A DNA stretch of 64,000 bases, from the NCBI RefSeq assembly GCF_003171515.1, contig NC_089392.1, positions 2,542,001 through 2,606,000 on the forward strand, written 5' to 3'. The notes under the pieces are model-generated. The model made no database searches and was not told where the DNA came from. It saw only the letters and a program-made list of their open reading frames with translations. Positions within the stretch are counted from its first letter, which is position 1. Each line of letters opens with the position of its first letter. Positions 11,201 through 21,993 of the stretch are shown piece by piece. This DNA is from Pyrenophora tritici-repentis (lineage: Eukaryota > Ascomycota > Dothideomycetes > Pleosporales > Pleosporaceae). A program made the position numbers and the translations under genes.

Positions 11201-13923
11201 ACATCACTCAGTTATATCTAACGCGTTCTGACGCAGAGCGCCCGGCGAACCCACTGATGACGTCGCTACTTATCGGGGTGAGCCCCAGCGACACTACATT
11301 GCTCACAACATCGACCGCACTATGGAACCAGCAGACTCAGACAACGCTAGCGTTTGCCGACGTGCTTGTCCGAATTGCTATACTACACAACAAGCCCTGG
11401 ACACATTTGGAGCAGCAACTTTTCAAGGCCACGCCACTATTAGCACGTCTGTACGCTACGAGTGATAAGTGGAAGTCGCAGGTCGTATTGTTACTAGAGG
11501 CTCTCGTGCGCGGCGCCGTACGTGTTACCGAACAAGATGACTCGGAAATGGCAGACGGAGACCTGAAGCTGTCCACCCGGAAGAAGGCCGAGCATCGAGA
11601 ACCCCCTTCGCTACTTGGTCACTTGGGTCCCCGCACTGCGAAGAACTTTTTGAGTGTGCTCTCTCAGCTAGATGAACCGTTGAGGATTGTGGACATTCAG
11701 ACGAATGTGTGGAACCTGCTTTCAGCGGTGGTCACTTGCAAGCAGCAATGGTTTTCTCTGTTCCTGCTTAATGGAAGCACTCCACGGGAGTTTATCCGTA
11801 GCAAAAAAGACGCAACGCACGATTCGAGAAACAAGGCGTTGCTTACGCGAGCTCTCGACGCGCTATCTGATATGCCGCTTCCAGAGAAAGAGCCTAGTGG
11901 TCTTCCATGGCCGTTATATACTGCCATGCTAGAGTTTGTGTCATCTGCGCAAAACAACTGGTCATGGGCAATGGGCGACCTGCGACAACGCAAAGACTTG
12001 ATCCAGAAGTTGCTCGCGTTTCTTAAGTGGATGGCGAAGCAACCCAAGCAACCGCGGATGAGCAACAACATCGAAACCCTAGAACGTTCCTTCGAGAACA
12101 GGTTTGCGTCTTTGGCTTGCGAAGTCATTGCCATGTATCTTCATAGTTCGCGGCAAGCGGGCGACATCACCGTACTCAAGGAAGTCGTTCCAGCTTTGAC
12201 ATATCTACAAGATATGGCCCTGGATCTACCTTCTTACAGCACGTCGTTGCACAGTTACCTGAAGCAGAACCTGGAGCAGCAATACCCTGGTGTTTTGCTA
12301 TCCAACTTCAAGCGAACCACTCTGTACCCAGAAACCTTTGGTCGTGCTTTCTTCTACCACGTCGATCTCGCTCAGCAACTCCTCGGCTTCAACAGCAAGT
12401 GGGCTGGTCCTAGAGAAGGCACTGGCTTTGCGTCTGAAGTCGAAAAGGCCAACTACAACTTGGGGCTGGTGGAGTCGCAAGTTCTGCTACTTCATGGCTG
12501 GAAGCTGCTGGCTCTGGAGTTGAGTCAGGTATTTGCAAAGGACGAGCGGATTGTGAAGGTACTCACTGGCGTCATTTCTAAGTGTATGAATGCCAATTCG
12601 CAGTCGAACCTCCCAGAAGCTTTGTTCGGCCAGCTCATGATCGTTCGAGCGGACCTGTCATTAGCTTTGTTGAAGAAGCTTGTTGAGGCCAAAGTCCGGA
12701 CGACGGAAGCGCGCCAACTACTTGGCCCAGTATGGAAAGCAATTCGCCAATCTACCCCCGACTTCGACAATGTGTTTTCTAGCGACTCTGTGCATTACTA
12801 CCGGTCTCTATTGCGCATTCTCTACCTCGTCTTGCACTTCCATCTCATCGACGATACAGACCAATCCGAGGATGCAAACTTCCGCTCGAGCTTCCGCGGC
12901 ACCATGCCCACAAGTCACAACACCTACACCGAGCCTATTTCCACTCAGCTCCTCGAAATCCTCCAAGACACCGTTGCCAAAGGCTTCCGCAGTCTCGCCA
13001 CCCAACTGCACACCGACCCCGCAACCGTCTCACCCTCCGACTTTGCCCTCCTCACCGCCCTCCTCCAACGAATCATTGCCATTCCAGAGATGTCGAAATG
13101 GCAACAACAAGCCGCACTCCAATTTGCAAACAGCAACACTGTCCGCTACGCCACCAGTCTCTTCTCGTGGGCCGACCGCCTCACCATACCCCATCAGCAA
13201 CACGCCTCCGGCATGCCCGACCCCATCTACGGCGAACTAAGCATCCTCTTCATTCTCTCCCTCTCCAGTATCCCCACCCTCGCCGAAACAATGGCCGTAG
13301 AAGGTATCCTCTCACAACTCAACACGGCGAACATCATGCAATATTTCCGTCGCCCCTGCGGCTCCGGCCCCTTTGACAACCCACCCCGCATGCACAGCAT
13401 CTGGACAAAAGGCATCCTACCCCTCTGCCTCAACCTCCTGCTATCCGTTGGCCCGCCCATTGCAGCAGAAATATCTGGTTTCCTAAACCAATTCCCCAAA
13501 CAACTCGCTCGCTCCGTCGGTAGCATCAATTCAAACCCGCCCAGCTCCCGCAACCCCGCCGCCAGCAAAATCACAGCCGCCATCGCGAGTGAAATCCATA
13601 GTCTGGCGCTCTTACATAGCATTCTGGAGAATGTGAGGAAGCAAGGGCCCAAACTCGGTATTCAAGCTAATGAGGTGGAGAGCTTGGATTGGGATCATGA
13701 GGCTGTGAAGGAGGATGTCGAGTCCTGGTTGGGCAGGAAGGGCGCGCTGAGAGAGCGTATTGTGGCGACTGATGAGAGGGAGTTGGAGTTGCTGGGTAAG
13801 AGGAATGGCGAGGGTGAGGATGCGTTGAGTTTGCTTGAGAGTAGGATTTTGGAAGAGTTGGAGGATGCAGGGAGGTGCTTGGGTGTTGGGAATGGGAATG
13901 GGAATGGTGGGGCGAAGAAGTAG
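8222..13923 (+). CDS. NUP192: Nuclear pore complex scaffold nucleoporin Nup192/Nup205
   Basis: A long alpha-helical protein of 1884 residues, in the usual size range of the Nup192/Nup205 family, which builds the inner ring of the nuclear pore. The long frame has no good ATG at its start; the true start is ATG 8222, with a short first exon (8222-8286), a 47-nt intron (GTAGGT...CATCAG, 8287-8333) and exon 2 from 8334. The junction completes a Val codon and reads ...GEQQLV-TWDIAYRALC, which restores a full N-terminus. No membrane segments, signal peptide or FG repeats are present, as expected for a scaffold nucleoporin. The C-terminus ends in a Gly/Asn-rich tail (GNGNGNG). It shares its promoter with trpC. 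Confidence 0.88.
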
Positions 13924-14238
13924 GGAAGTGATGGGGGTGGAAAAGAATTGGTAGCATTGGTGTTTGGTGTAGGTTATGTTTATCTATGCAAATGTGCTTG
14001 TTTTTTAATGGATCTTCTCATTGCCATTCATCTCATTGCATCATGAACGAACGCTGTCTGTCTGCCCATGTGTCTGCGTGAGGATATCCTGTGTCCTAAC
14101 TCTCTGTACTCCTGCACCTAATATACCTCCAGACAGCTAGACACACGTGCTACCTCGCATAATGGACCCCATATACACCGCTACGGCGCATACCCCGTAT
14201 CAGACAAGACATCATCTGGTGACATACAAGCGATCCTC
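13924..14238. other. Intergenic between convergent genes
   Basis: 3' flanks of NUP192 and the membrane protein gene; nothing else seen. Confidence 0.5.
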
Positions 14239-15861
14239 CTAGAGAACAGCCCATCCGCCCTCCACCTCCCTGACCTCCAGTGTCGTCAAGCCACCCGCCA
14301 AATCAACAGTATCACTATCAATCATATACTCCTCCTCGGACTCGGACTCGCTCTCCGTAAAGGTATCCGTCTCAGTTCCGTAGTGCACACGGTTGTACAT
14401 ATCGATCACAAATTGTTTCTCGTATTCTTCCGACCACTTTGAAGATATCTCATACACCGCCACTCTACGAATCATCTTCTTGCCCACAGTTTGGGCGTCA
14501 GCGTCCGCGTCGGTGCCAGCGTAAATGTCGCCAACCTCACCACCCAAGGCAATATGCAAAGGCTCAACAACCAACTGAGTCTCCTCATACATCTCATCAA
14601 TATACAGGTACGTCATGATACCGACCAGAAGTACGAGCTCAGCCGCAAGAGCTGCACGAAACAGTAGTGGCCCTTTGATGCAGAAGCCGGGCGCGATGAT
14701 GAAGATGAGGCATTGGAACGCCAGCATGGCTATCAGGATGCAGACTTCGGACTTGTTGGAGGCAAAGGTTTCAAGGAATGTGCGGTCGGCGAAGGTGGGG
14801 AGCACCATTATGAGGATGAGGAGGGCGATCTGGGTGCGGTAGATTAGGTTGATGAGGGCTGTAGTGATCCGGGGAAGTTCTTTGGGGTCGTTGATGATTG
14901 TAAAGAGTTTGGTTTGGCGCGTGGTGAGATGGTTGAAGAGGGCGATGGTAATGTTCGATGTTGAATTTGCCTCAGAGGTAGCCTGGTCGGTTCCGTTGGG
15001 ATATGTTAGACGACAAGGTCTCCCGTCTTCACAGACAAATGCGAAGCCAAAGGGAACATCTGGAAGGACCTTTGCTGGAACAGTGGTGTCGGCGACAATG
15101 CGTTCCTTAAGCTTCGCAACATCAACATCATGCCGGTGCAGATCGCCGATGATATAACGGACGTAAGCCTGGAACATCTCCTGCTTAAATTCCCTGAAGA
15201 AAGATGGCACTCTCTCAGCCAAATACCTAGACCGGTACGCAAAGTTCACCCAATGCTGCTCCAGTCGCTGCTTCGCCGTAGACGCCTTGGCAACAATCAG
15301 CGGGCTGAAGACTTGTCTACCGCAGTGCTCATCCGCCCACTCGGTAACGCGGTCGCGGATATTCGGGTATTGGAAGCCAGGGCCCGAGGAGAGGGAGGCG
15401 TTGGCAACGTACAGACTGCGGACGAGGCATCGTTCATGGGGTTCCATGAAGCGGCGGGATAAGGGCAGAGAGTCGATGGTGTCTAGTTGGGTGTCAAAGA
15501 GGGACTTTACTGACGCCTCAGAGATGTGGGCGTGGGACATGTCGGTCGTGGCGTTGTAGAGTTCCATGTTGTGTCCGGCGGCTATGGAGAGCTGTTTGTT
15601 GAAGTACAGGAGGCGTATGGCGATGAAAGAGAGGCACGTGGTGAGGAGGACTAGGCGCGTGAATGCGCGGCCGATCTTGATGCTGTATGTGCTGGTGTGC
15701 TTCTTGTCTTTCTTTTTCTTGTCGTCGGAGTCGTCTTTGCCGCTATACTCTGGTCCAGTTTGATCGCCATCGGACAAAGTAGTGTATTCACTACCTGTCT
15801 CCTGCATGTCAGCAGGGTCCTCCGGCACAGCTACTGCTGCCACGTCCTTTTCGACGTTCAT
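14239..15861 (-). CDS. Unknown multi-pass membrane protein
   Basis: The open frame reaches 15942, but the ATG at 15861 (MNVEKDV...) is the likelier start because the upstream part looks like leader sequence. The 540-residue product has an acidic/Lys-rich cytosolic N-terminus (DDSDDKKKKDKK), a first membrane span just after it (LVLLTTCLSFIAIRLLYF), a large soluble loop with several N-glycosylation sequons and Cys residues (likely lumenal or extracellular), and three or four further spans near the C-terminus (ALLILIMVLPTF, VCILIAMLAFQCLIFII, ELVLLVGIMTYLYI). An acidic cytosolic tail with TESESESEEE follows. I do not recognise the family, and the function is unknown. Confidence 0.75.
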   Translation of the reverse strand: MNVEKDVAAVAVPEDPADMQETGSEYTTLSDGDQTGPEYSGKDDSDDKKKKDKKHTSTYSIKIGRAFTRLVLLTTCLSFIAIRLLYFNKQLSIAAGHNMELYNATTDMSHAHISEASVKSLFDTQLDTIDSLPLSRRFMEPHERCLVRSLYVANASLSSGPGFQYPNIRDRVTEWADEHCGRQVFSPLIVAKASTAKQRLEQHWVNFAYRSRYLAERVPSFFREFKQEMFQAYVRYIIGDLHRHDVDVAKLKERIVADTTVPAKVLPDVPFGFAFVCEDGRPCRLTYPNGTDQATSEANSTSNITIALFNHLTTRQTKLFTIINDPKELPRITTALINLIYRTQIALLILIMVLPTFADRTFLETFASNKSEVCILIAMLAFQCLIFIIAPGFCIKGPLLFRAALAAELVLLVGIMTYLYIDEMYEETQLVVEPLHIALGGEVGDIYAGTDADADAQTVGKKMIRRVAVYEISSKWSEEYEKQFVIDMYNRVHYGTETDTFTESESESEEEYMIDSDTVDLAGGLTTLEVREVEGGWAVL

Positions 15862-16423
15862 ATTTCTGTCTTCTTGTAGAATTAGTAAATCGTTCGTTAG
15901 TTTGTATGGAGATCTGTCGGTCTGGCAAAGTGGGCGAGTCAACGAGTGCGGTTACTGGTGTCGTGCTGCAGCGGGTAATAAGTGTTGGAGTGCGCAAAGT
16001 GTTGATGTACCACGGTCGGGGCTGTGGGGCTAGCGACAAATGAACCTGGAACTAGGCAGCACTGGAAAGCAAAAGAAGTCAATGGTATGGTTCGCGGGGA
16101 GAGGCTCGTGCGGGAAAGAGATCCAATGGGGGACTGCGCGTATGAGACTCCATACACTGATGATGCGATGGACTGGCTGATTCGTCAGAAGCTCGCAATA
16201 GTCCTGCATTTTCTGGAAAGTTCAGATCAGTGTCTATGAGCTAACGAGTAGATTCTGGACGCATGCGAGGCAGTCCCACTTTTACGGATGAATGCAGCTG
16301 ATGCGAAGTCGACGCGAGAAAACGTGACAAGGTTGGAATCATATTTACACTTTTGATCTGAAAGGCGGTATAAACATGTGATAGGACAACTAGAGAATCA
16401 TGGGTTTATAGAGTGAGTACTTA
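15862..16423. other. Intergenic
   Basis: 5' flank of the membrane protein and 3' flank of NTH1. No further gene seen. Confidence 0.5.
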
Positions 16424-17891
16424 CTACTTCTTCCGTGTTGATCGTTTGCGGGGCACTTTCCCAATGTCCTCGATATCCAGCATTGCACCTGCCACATCCT
16501 CGGCTTTGACCTCAGCAAACTCAGCAGCTACTACCTTCTCCTGCACCGCAACTTCACCCCCAGGCGCTTCGACTTTTACTACAGCTTCTTCTCTCTTGAC
16601 CTTTGTACTTTTCGATACCACTGCAGATGGACACAGACCTCTATCCGCAAGTTTGCAGTTTCCACATTTCCTTCCAACGGGCAAGCATATGGTTTGTCCA
16701 AAGCCCACCAGCAAATTGTTGATATCATGCCATTTTTCTTTAGGCAACCATGATTCTAGTGCTGCGCGGGTTTGTTCGGGTGTTTGGGTCTTGTGCCATT
16801 TCCATAGGTTGACTATTCGGTGCACATGAACGTCGACGCCTATACCTTCGGTCCGACCCCAGGCTGCGCTCAGACAGAGATATCCCATCTTTGGTCCGAC
16901 ACCCGGTAGTGATACTAGGCCTTCAATACTATCGGGTATGTCCGAGTTCCACTTGTCTCTAAGTATCTCTGCCGTCTGCTTGATGTACTTTGTCTTGAGG
17001 TTGTGGAACCCCACCTTATTGATGAATGCATTCAGCGCTGGTGGTTCGAGTGCAAGAACTGATTCAAGGTTGAAGCCCTGTTTATGTTAGCTGTGAGTGG
17101 ACAATAGAGCGTGCTTGACCTACGCCTGGCATCTTCTCCTGCATGTTCCGCATAACAGGTGCCAGAACGGTATCCTTGGTCTGGCTGCTGAGCATCAAGG
17201 CTATAAGCGTCTGGAATCGTTGGTCGCGCGGCGTCCTCTGCCTCTCCGCCAGACTCTCACATCCCATGGTATCCACCGGAGCAACGTTTTCATTGCGCAT
17301 CTCCCTGGTTAGGGCATACATCTCCTCCCAGTTCGCCGGCGGTTCAATCTTGACTGTTCCATCACTAGTTTTGGTCTTTTTCGCAGGCGCAGCGCGCGCT
17401 TTCTTCGTCTTTGGAGCTTTCTTCGGTGACGTGATCGCAGTGATTGAAGTTTCCTCTACTTCATGCTTAATAACAACTGGATTGCTTTGGCCCCTTTTCC
17501 TCTTCTTGGGTGCTGGTTGCGTGTCATTGTCCGAGCTCGGATCCGGCGGCACAGAACTCAATGCAGAATCAGACGCGTTCATCGTATCATTTTCAGCTTC
17601 TGCCTTGATCATGCTTGCTCCGGCACTGGGGTTCGCTGCATTCGATGCGGTTCGGGGTTGACGCAAGGCTCTCCGCGTGCTGCTCGCAGCAAGGATTCGC
17701 GCTGTATCGCGGGAGATGCGTGAGGTCCGCATCGTAGGCTGGAGATGGTTGATGCCCCTGAAAGAAAGCCCGTCGTGACAACCTGGGGAGGTGAAGCTGC
17801 GCGACAGTAATGACGACGACGCGCATCCTTGTACGTAAGCAGCCAATAAGCGCAGATGGAGCTTAGCACGATAGCGCGACATCACGTGCAA
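16424..17891 (-). CDS. NTH1: Endonuclease III homologue, DNA glycosylase/AP lyase
   Basis: Exons 17891-17124 and 17077-16424 flank a 46-nt intron (GTAGGT...AAACAG), with the junction reading KMPG-GFNLESV; the product is 473 residues. The catalytic half has the helix-hairpin-helix LPGVGPKMG with the Schiff-base Lys near 319 and the catalytic Asp near 338 in VDVHVHR. A four-cysteine Fe-S cluster loop follows as C-x6-C-x2-C-x7-C. The enzyme removes oxidised pyrimidines and nicks the abasic site in base excision repair, in nucleus and mitochondria. The first 50 residues are Arg/Ser/Leu-rich without acids, fitting a mitochondrial presequence; an internal Met at 17732 could make a nuclear form. A Lys-rich linker precedes the enzyme, and the C-terminus carries a K/E-rich tail. 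Confidence 0.93.
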
Positions 17892-18580
17892 AACTCAAAG
17901 TCCGGTTTTCTCTTTGCGTATGACGTCATTAGAGTTATCTAAGATTTCTAGTGAAAATAGTCCAGCTAGAATCAATAGATTTACTAATTTCCCGATTAAT
18001 AAAAACTTAGCATCTAATTCTCTCTTTACATATGACGTCATTTAAACTACTAGAGATTTCTAGTGAAAAAGGCTCAGCTAGAATCAACAGATTTCCCGAT
18101 TGCCTAATTAGGAAATGACCAAAATTCTAGCTGAATCACGCTTCAGGGTCTCCCTTCACCCAAAATACCAGCTATCCATAACTGTGGGCGTGCCCGACAC
18201 GTCTCTTCAGATGTCTTGTGTCGCGTATGTCCTTTTTTTTCAAGTTACTCGCCTGTGACATCTTACGACATGGAGTGATACCATGATTATGGTGTTCTAC
18301 GCGGTTTTGCTACAAATCTTCCACGATGGCGCATCCTGTTCCGGCTGGACCAAACAACGCAGCATTTGAATCTTGCAATACATCCTCGTATCATATCTTA
18401 CAGTAGAACCCGAGCAGTTGGTTCGTGCAGGGCCGATGCAAGCTAATTTGGCGCGTGCGGGGACTCGGCAAAATGTCGCAACGTCACGACTTCAAGACAC
18501 ATTGTGTCGTCTACCCTGAACCGAAAGAAGGTGACTACATACCAAGCTCAGACATATAATCACCTACATCAACAAGTGTT
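17892..18580. other. Intergenic with a duplicated AT-rich block
   Basis: The gap between NTH1 and the Rossmann-fold gene. It holds the direct repeat listed at 17909-18101 and no coding sequence that I can support. Confidence 0.5.
17909..18101 (+). repeat. Direct repeat of about 80-90 bp, each copy starting at a TGACGTCA palindrome
   Basis: Copy 1 starts at 17909 and copy 2 at 18021. Both open with TCTCTTT-(GC/AC)-(G/A)TATGACGTCATT, continue with GATTTCTAGTGAAAA and CAGCTAGAATCAA(T/C)AGATTT, and end in TTTCCCGATT. An inverted partner, ATTCTAGCTG, follows at about 18124. The eight-base TGACGTCA is the CRE/ATF consensus. The block is AT-richer than its surroundings. It could be a decayed mobile element or a duplicated promoter block upstream of NTH1. 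Confidence 0.6.
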
Positions 18581-19423
18581 ATGCTGCGAGAACGAATGAA
18601 ACAAGTGGAACTCCTGATCCTAGGCGCTGGCTGGACGTCCAACTTCCTAGTCCCGCAACTGGAAGAGGCCAACATACCATACGCTGCAACTACGACTACG
18701 GGAAGAGATGGCACAATACCTTTCAAGTTTGACCCAGAGTCAGGAGATTCGGAGCCTTATAAACGCCTGCCCGCTGCCGAGACGGTGCTCATCACCTTTC
18801 CTTTGGTGGGCCACAACCAGTCGAAGGCTCTAGTCGGATTGTATCGCTCCTTACACGGAGCGAAGAACAACTGGATCCAGCTGGGCTCGACTGGTATTTT
18901 TAACCAGCTTCCCAATGAGTGGAGCACTTCTGACTCCCACTATGACAAGCACAATAAGCGAGCCATCGCAGAAGACGAGCTACTCTCACTACACGGCTGC
19001 GTGTTGAACCTCTCTGGACTTTATGGTGGCGAGCGCGTCCCTTCAAGGTGGCTCTCTCGTATTGTCAAGTCAAAAGAGGATATACAAAAGCGTGGGGCAG
19101 TACATTTCGTCCACGGCGATGACGTCGCGCGTGCCATCATCGCTACTCATCGGAATTTTACTCCGGGAAAACGCTGGATTGTATCAGATCTACGTGTCTA
19201 CGATTGGTGGGATCTCATCATGAGTTTCAGTGCCACAGTCAGTTTGTCTGCCGGAGAAGAGCAGCAGCTCGCTCAAAAATGTGCTGGGTGGGTTGGCGAG
19301 CTCATGGCGGAGGAAAACGTTCGCGCTCTGCCCCGCGACACGAGTACTTTGGGTCTGAAGTTAGACTCTAGAGAATTTTGGCAGCATCACGCGATGTGGC
19401 CTCAGCATAAACGATTATCCTGA
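18581..19423 (+). CDS. NAD(P)-binding Rossmann-fold protein (atypical SDR, YeeZ-like)
   Basis: A single-exon protein of 280 residues. The N-terminal L-I-L-G-A-G-W-T-S is the dinucleotide-binding loop, followed by a beta-alpha-beta pattern and a YGGER...HxxDVARAI segment typical of extended short-chain dehydrogenase-like NAD(P)-binding proteins. The family resembles bacterial YeeZ. A catalytic Tyr-x3-Lys could not be placed with confidence, so enzymatic activity and substrate are unknown. The start could also be the Met at 18596, which sits closer to the first strand. No signal peptide is seen, so it is probably cytosolic. Confidence 0.72.
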   Translation: MLRERMKQVELLILGAGWTSNFLVPQLEEANIPYAATTTTGRDGTIPFKFDPESGDSEPYKRLPAAETVLITFPLVGHNQSKALVGLYRSLHGAKNNWIQLGSTGIFNQLPNEWSTSDSHYDKHNKRAIAEDELLSLHGCVLNLSGLYGGERVPSRWLSRIVKSKEDIQKRGAVHFVHGDDVARAIIATHRNFTPGKRWIVSDLRVYDWWDLIMSFSATVSLSAGEEQQLAQKCAGWVGELMAEENVRALPRDTSTLGLKLDSREFWQHHAMWPQHKRLS

Positions 19424-19945
19424 GGTCGTAGAGGTCGTTTTGAGCAGTTTAGTATGTAATCATACTTTTTGTAGGCGTCTGTGTGGCTGCTGCTATGAAA
19501 GTTCTGCTGCAAAACAAACACACAAATTTATAGACCCTGACGTTTTTAGGCGTTTTCTCGGCTGTGCCATGGAAACGAAGACATCGCCCAAGGAATAGCC
19601 TACATAGACGTATGATTACTGCCTACAATCCACTAGCGTCTCTCGCATTATTGGTAGTTCATATTTATAAGTGAGGACTTGGACAGTCAAGCGGTAATAC
19701 TTACCTAAGTCATGACTGCCCCGTAATTTATCCACTGTTAGACCTACCGCACATGTGTCCATCCTCGCTTCGCAGAGTATAAAAAGTGTACCTCCCACTC
19801 ATCCTTTCCTCTTAGTCTCCAGTGTCTTAATATTCTTGCACTGATCCCAACGTCTCAAAGCCCTTCTAGCAAGCAATACTCTCATAGACACACATACACA
19901 AAAACACATACTCCCTCTACATCAATACCCTCTTCCAGCGCAATC
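19424..19945. other. Intergenic; promoter of the Gln/Pro-rich gene
   Basis: Contains a TATA-like element (entered separately) followed by pyrimidine-rich sequence. No gene seen. Confidence 0.5.
19778..19786 (+). promoter_or_regulatory. TATA-like element upstream of the Gln/Pro-rich gene
   Basis: TATAAAAAG lies about 160 bp before the ATG at 19946 and is followed by a CT-rich tract, the usual setting of a fungal transcription start. Confidence 0.45.
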
Positions 19946-20836
19946 ATGCCGCGCCTACCCAAGAACAATCAACAAGGCGGCTCGAGCGTGACCAAGGTCA
20001 CCAAAAAAAGACAAACTCGCCGTAAGACATCATCACCACCATCTTCGCCTTCTCCTCCTCCCACTACTCACTGGAGTGACGAAATGGGGCAAACCCTTAA
20101 CTTTGGGCGTCCGGTTCCCTTCCAGGACAACTGGCGGCCGTCTCCTCCGGCTCCAGCACCACAACCTCAACAACATGGGGTTTATGCCCAGGGCCCTTTT
20201 CCTGGGCAAGCGCAAAATGAACATTCTGTTGCGAATACCCATTTTTACTCCTACACTGCGCAGGAGTCGCAGGGATACGGACAGGTACAGGGTACCCAGA
20301 ACAACTTCGCTGCCCCGTCACAGCAGCAACCCTACTTTTCACAAGACCCTCAGATGGTCTTCGCTGCACAGATGCAGCCACAAGGTATTGGTACATACCA
20401 GACCCACAACAACTTCGCTGCCCCGACACAGCAGCAGCCGTACCCTCAAATACAGGGTATGCCGAATACATTGGCTGCTATGTCAGAGCAGCAAGAACAA
20501 AATTCATTCCTGCCTCTCCAGGAGCCAAGCCAGGAGATACCTGCTCCCCTCCCCGAGCTGTACCAAGACCCCCCGGTGCAGACCACTCAGCAGCGAGATG
20601 ATGTGTCTGCGCCTACCGCGCCGGATACGATCGACCCATTTTTGCTGGACACAAGCGCAAATGTGCCGGCTACGCAAGGCGCGTCTATCCCAGACGCAAA
20701 CCAACCCATCGTCGCATTCACTACCTCCTCCAAACAAGAACTCCTCGAATGGATTCCCACCGAGCCCGTCTACTCCAACCCCGACTTCGACGCCTCGCTC
20801 GACGTCTTTGACTACGACGCCTACGCAGAACAATAG
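19946..20836 (+). CDS. Gln/Pro-rich low-complexity protein, unknown function
   Basis: A protein of 296 residues. The N-terminus is basic (KKRQTRRK, residues about 18-30, a possible nuclear signal). The middle is rich in Gln, Pro, Asn and Tyr and contains a repeated motif: NNFAAPSQQQPY near residue 118 and NNFAAPTQQQPY near 158, with a weaker third copy (NTLAAMSEQQE). The C-terminal third is acidic with aromatic residues (VFDYDAYAEQ at the end), resembling a transcriptional activation region. There is no recognised domain. A regulatory or intrinsically disordered scaffold role is only a guess. A TATA-like element lies upstream. Confidence 0.65.
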   Translation: MPRLPKNNQQGGSSVTKVTKKRQTRRKTSSPPSSPSPPPTTHWSDEMGQTLNFGRPVPFQDNWRPSPPAPAPQPQQHGVYAQGPFPGQAQNEHSVANTHFYSYTAQESQGYGQVQGTQNNFAAPSQQQPYFSQDPQMVFAAQMQPQGIGTYQTHNNFAAPTQQQPYPQIQGMPNTLAAMSEQQEQNSFLPLQEPSQEIPAPLPELYQDPPVQTTQQRDDVSAPTAPDTIDPFLLDTSANVPATQGASIPDANQPIVAFTTSSKQELLEWIPTEPVYSNPDFDASLDVFDYDAYAEQ

Positions 20837-21287
20837 ACTGCGTTGCATATTTGGGATGACGTGATAAAGGGATGGCTGTACCCTGTACCGGGTTGAGTGC
20901 CGTTACAACGTTTGATTGACAGATGATGGTTGTTATTATATACAGTAGTTTTGAATGAAGTTTCGATTATACTCATGTCTTTGAACGTGTCTGTGTGTGC
21001 ATCGATATGTATAATATTTTCAGTATTCTCTAAAGAAAATCCGCTCTTTCACTCATGGTATAAGCAATACGAACAGAGATATAATACCCCGCTAACTTGA
21101 GAACTCCTGCGAAAGAAAAAAGAAACAAAAACAACCCACCAATACCTCCCCCTTCTACCACAAGTAATCAGGAAACGGAGTACATGTATGTTTACACCAA
21201 CCGCCATTTTAATGGCGGTGCTTCTCTTCTGTGGAGAATTCGTTGCTTTGATATAAATTAAAAAAAAAATTGGTTGCGATAGTTTCG

Positions 21288-21711
21288 GGTCGACTGTACC
21301 ACGGTACCAACGTCGCTGCTATCCGCTATTCTCACGTGCGAACCATACATCATGATCTAACTACATCATCATATGCAACATCACGATGACCAACTCTCAA
21401 CGTACTCATCATTACAACTACCTTTTTTCCCAAAGAACCACCGCATGTAACTCAGAGATTAAATGCATCACAATAGACATGTGTGTATGATTAGCTAACC
21501 AGTTGGTATTGTGAAGTGGCATGTAGCACGAACCCGGGCATTACCAAGGAGCAACCTTTTCAACATCGCTCCTTGGTAATGCCCGTGTGTGTATGTGTAT
21601 GCGATCTATTCTATGCTGACGCTGATGTGAGAAAGATGTTGGATGCGACAATGGATGTGATACTGTTTTGGTGATGAACGCTCAAAATATGGTACCATGG
21701 TACAGTCGACC
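21288..21711. mobile_element. Candidate short element bounded by 21-bp inverted repeats
   Basis: The sequence starting GGTCGACTGTACCACGGTAC at 21288-21308 recurs in inverted orientation at 21691-21711 with one mismatch over 21 bp. The inner part of the right arm is itself palindromic (GGTACCATGGTACC-like). The 424-bp interval has no ORF of note, as expected for a non-autonomous element, but I find no clear target-site duplication. It may be a decayed MITE or a chance inverted pair. Confidence 0.4.
21535..21585. repeat. Perfect 18-bp hairpin with 15-nt loop
   Basis: CGGGCATTACCAAGGAGC at 21535-21552 is the exact reverse complement of 21568-21585. It lies within the candidate element 21288-21711, in the 3' flank of the CSC1-like gene. 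It could be a transposon remnant or a structured RNA element. No flanking T-run marks it as a bacterial-type terminator, which would not apply in a fungus anyway. Confidence 0.7.
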
Positions 21712-21993
21712 TTAGAGCGAGGCACCCGAGACTACCGCATCCAAAGATTACATCAAAGCAGCAAATTTGCGGTCGAAGAGAACCCCTATCAGGTGATGCA
21801 TAAACATGTGGTAGATGGATACAAAAGCAAGCCCCCCGCAACGCTATGCAAGCCAGAAAATGCTTCGGCCAGTCCAGGCCATGAGTAACACTGAGAAAAA
21901 AACAAAACTCTAAAGGTATAAAAAGATAATCTAGGCTCAGCCCCATCTACAAAATAGCAAAGTAACACTTGTTCGTCTTCATGCTCTTCTCTA

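Larger units (their letters stand above)
20837..21993. other. Intergenic with candidate inverted-repeat element
   Basis: A 1.1-kb gap. It contains an A-rich run near 21261, a pair of inverted 21-bp sequences (21288 and 21691) and a perfect hairpin (21535-21585), listed separately. No convincing gene. Confidence 0.5.

Noticed and set aside
20076..20864. 262-aa plus-strand frame overlapping the Gln/Pro-rich gene
   Set aside because: Arg/Ser/Thr-biased shadow of the Gln-rich frame; the frame at 19946 has the better start and the clear internal repeats.
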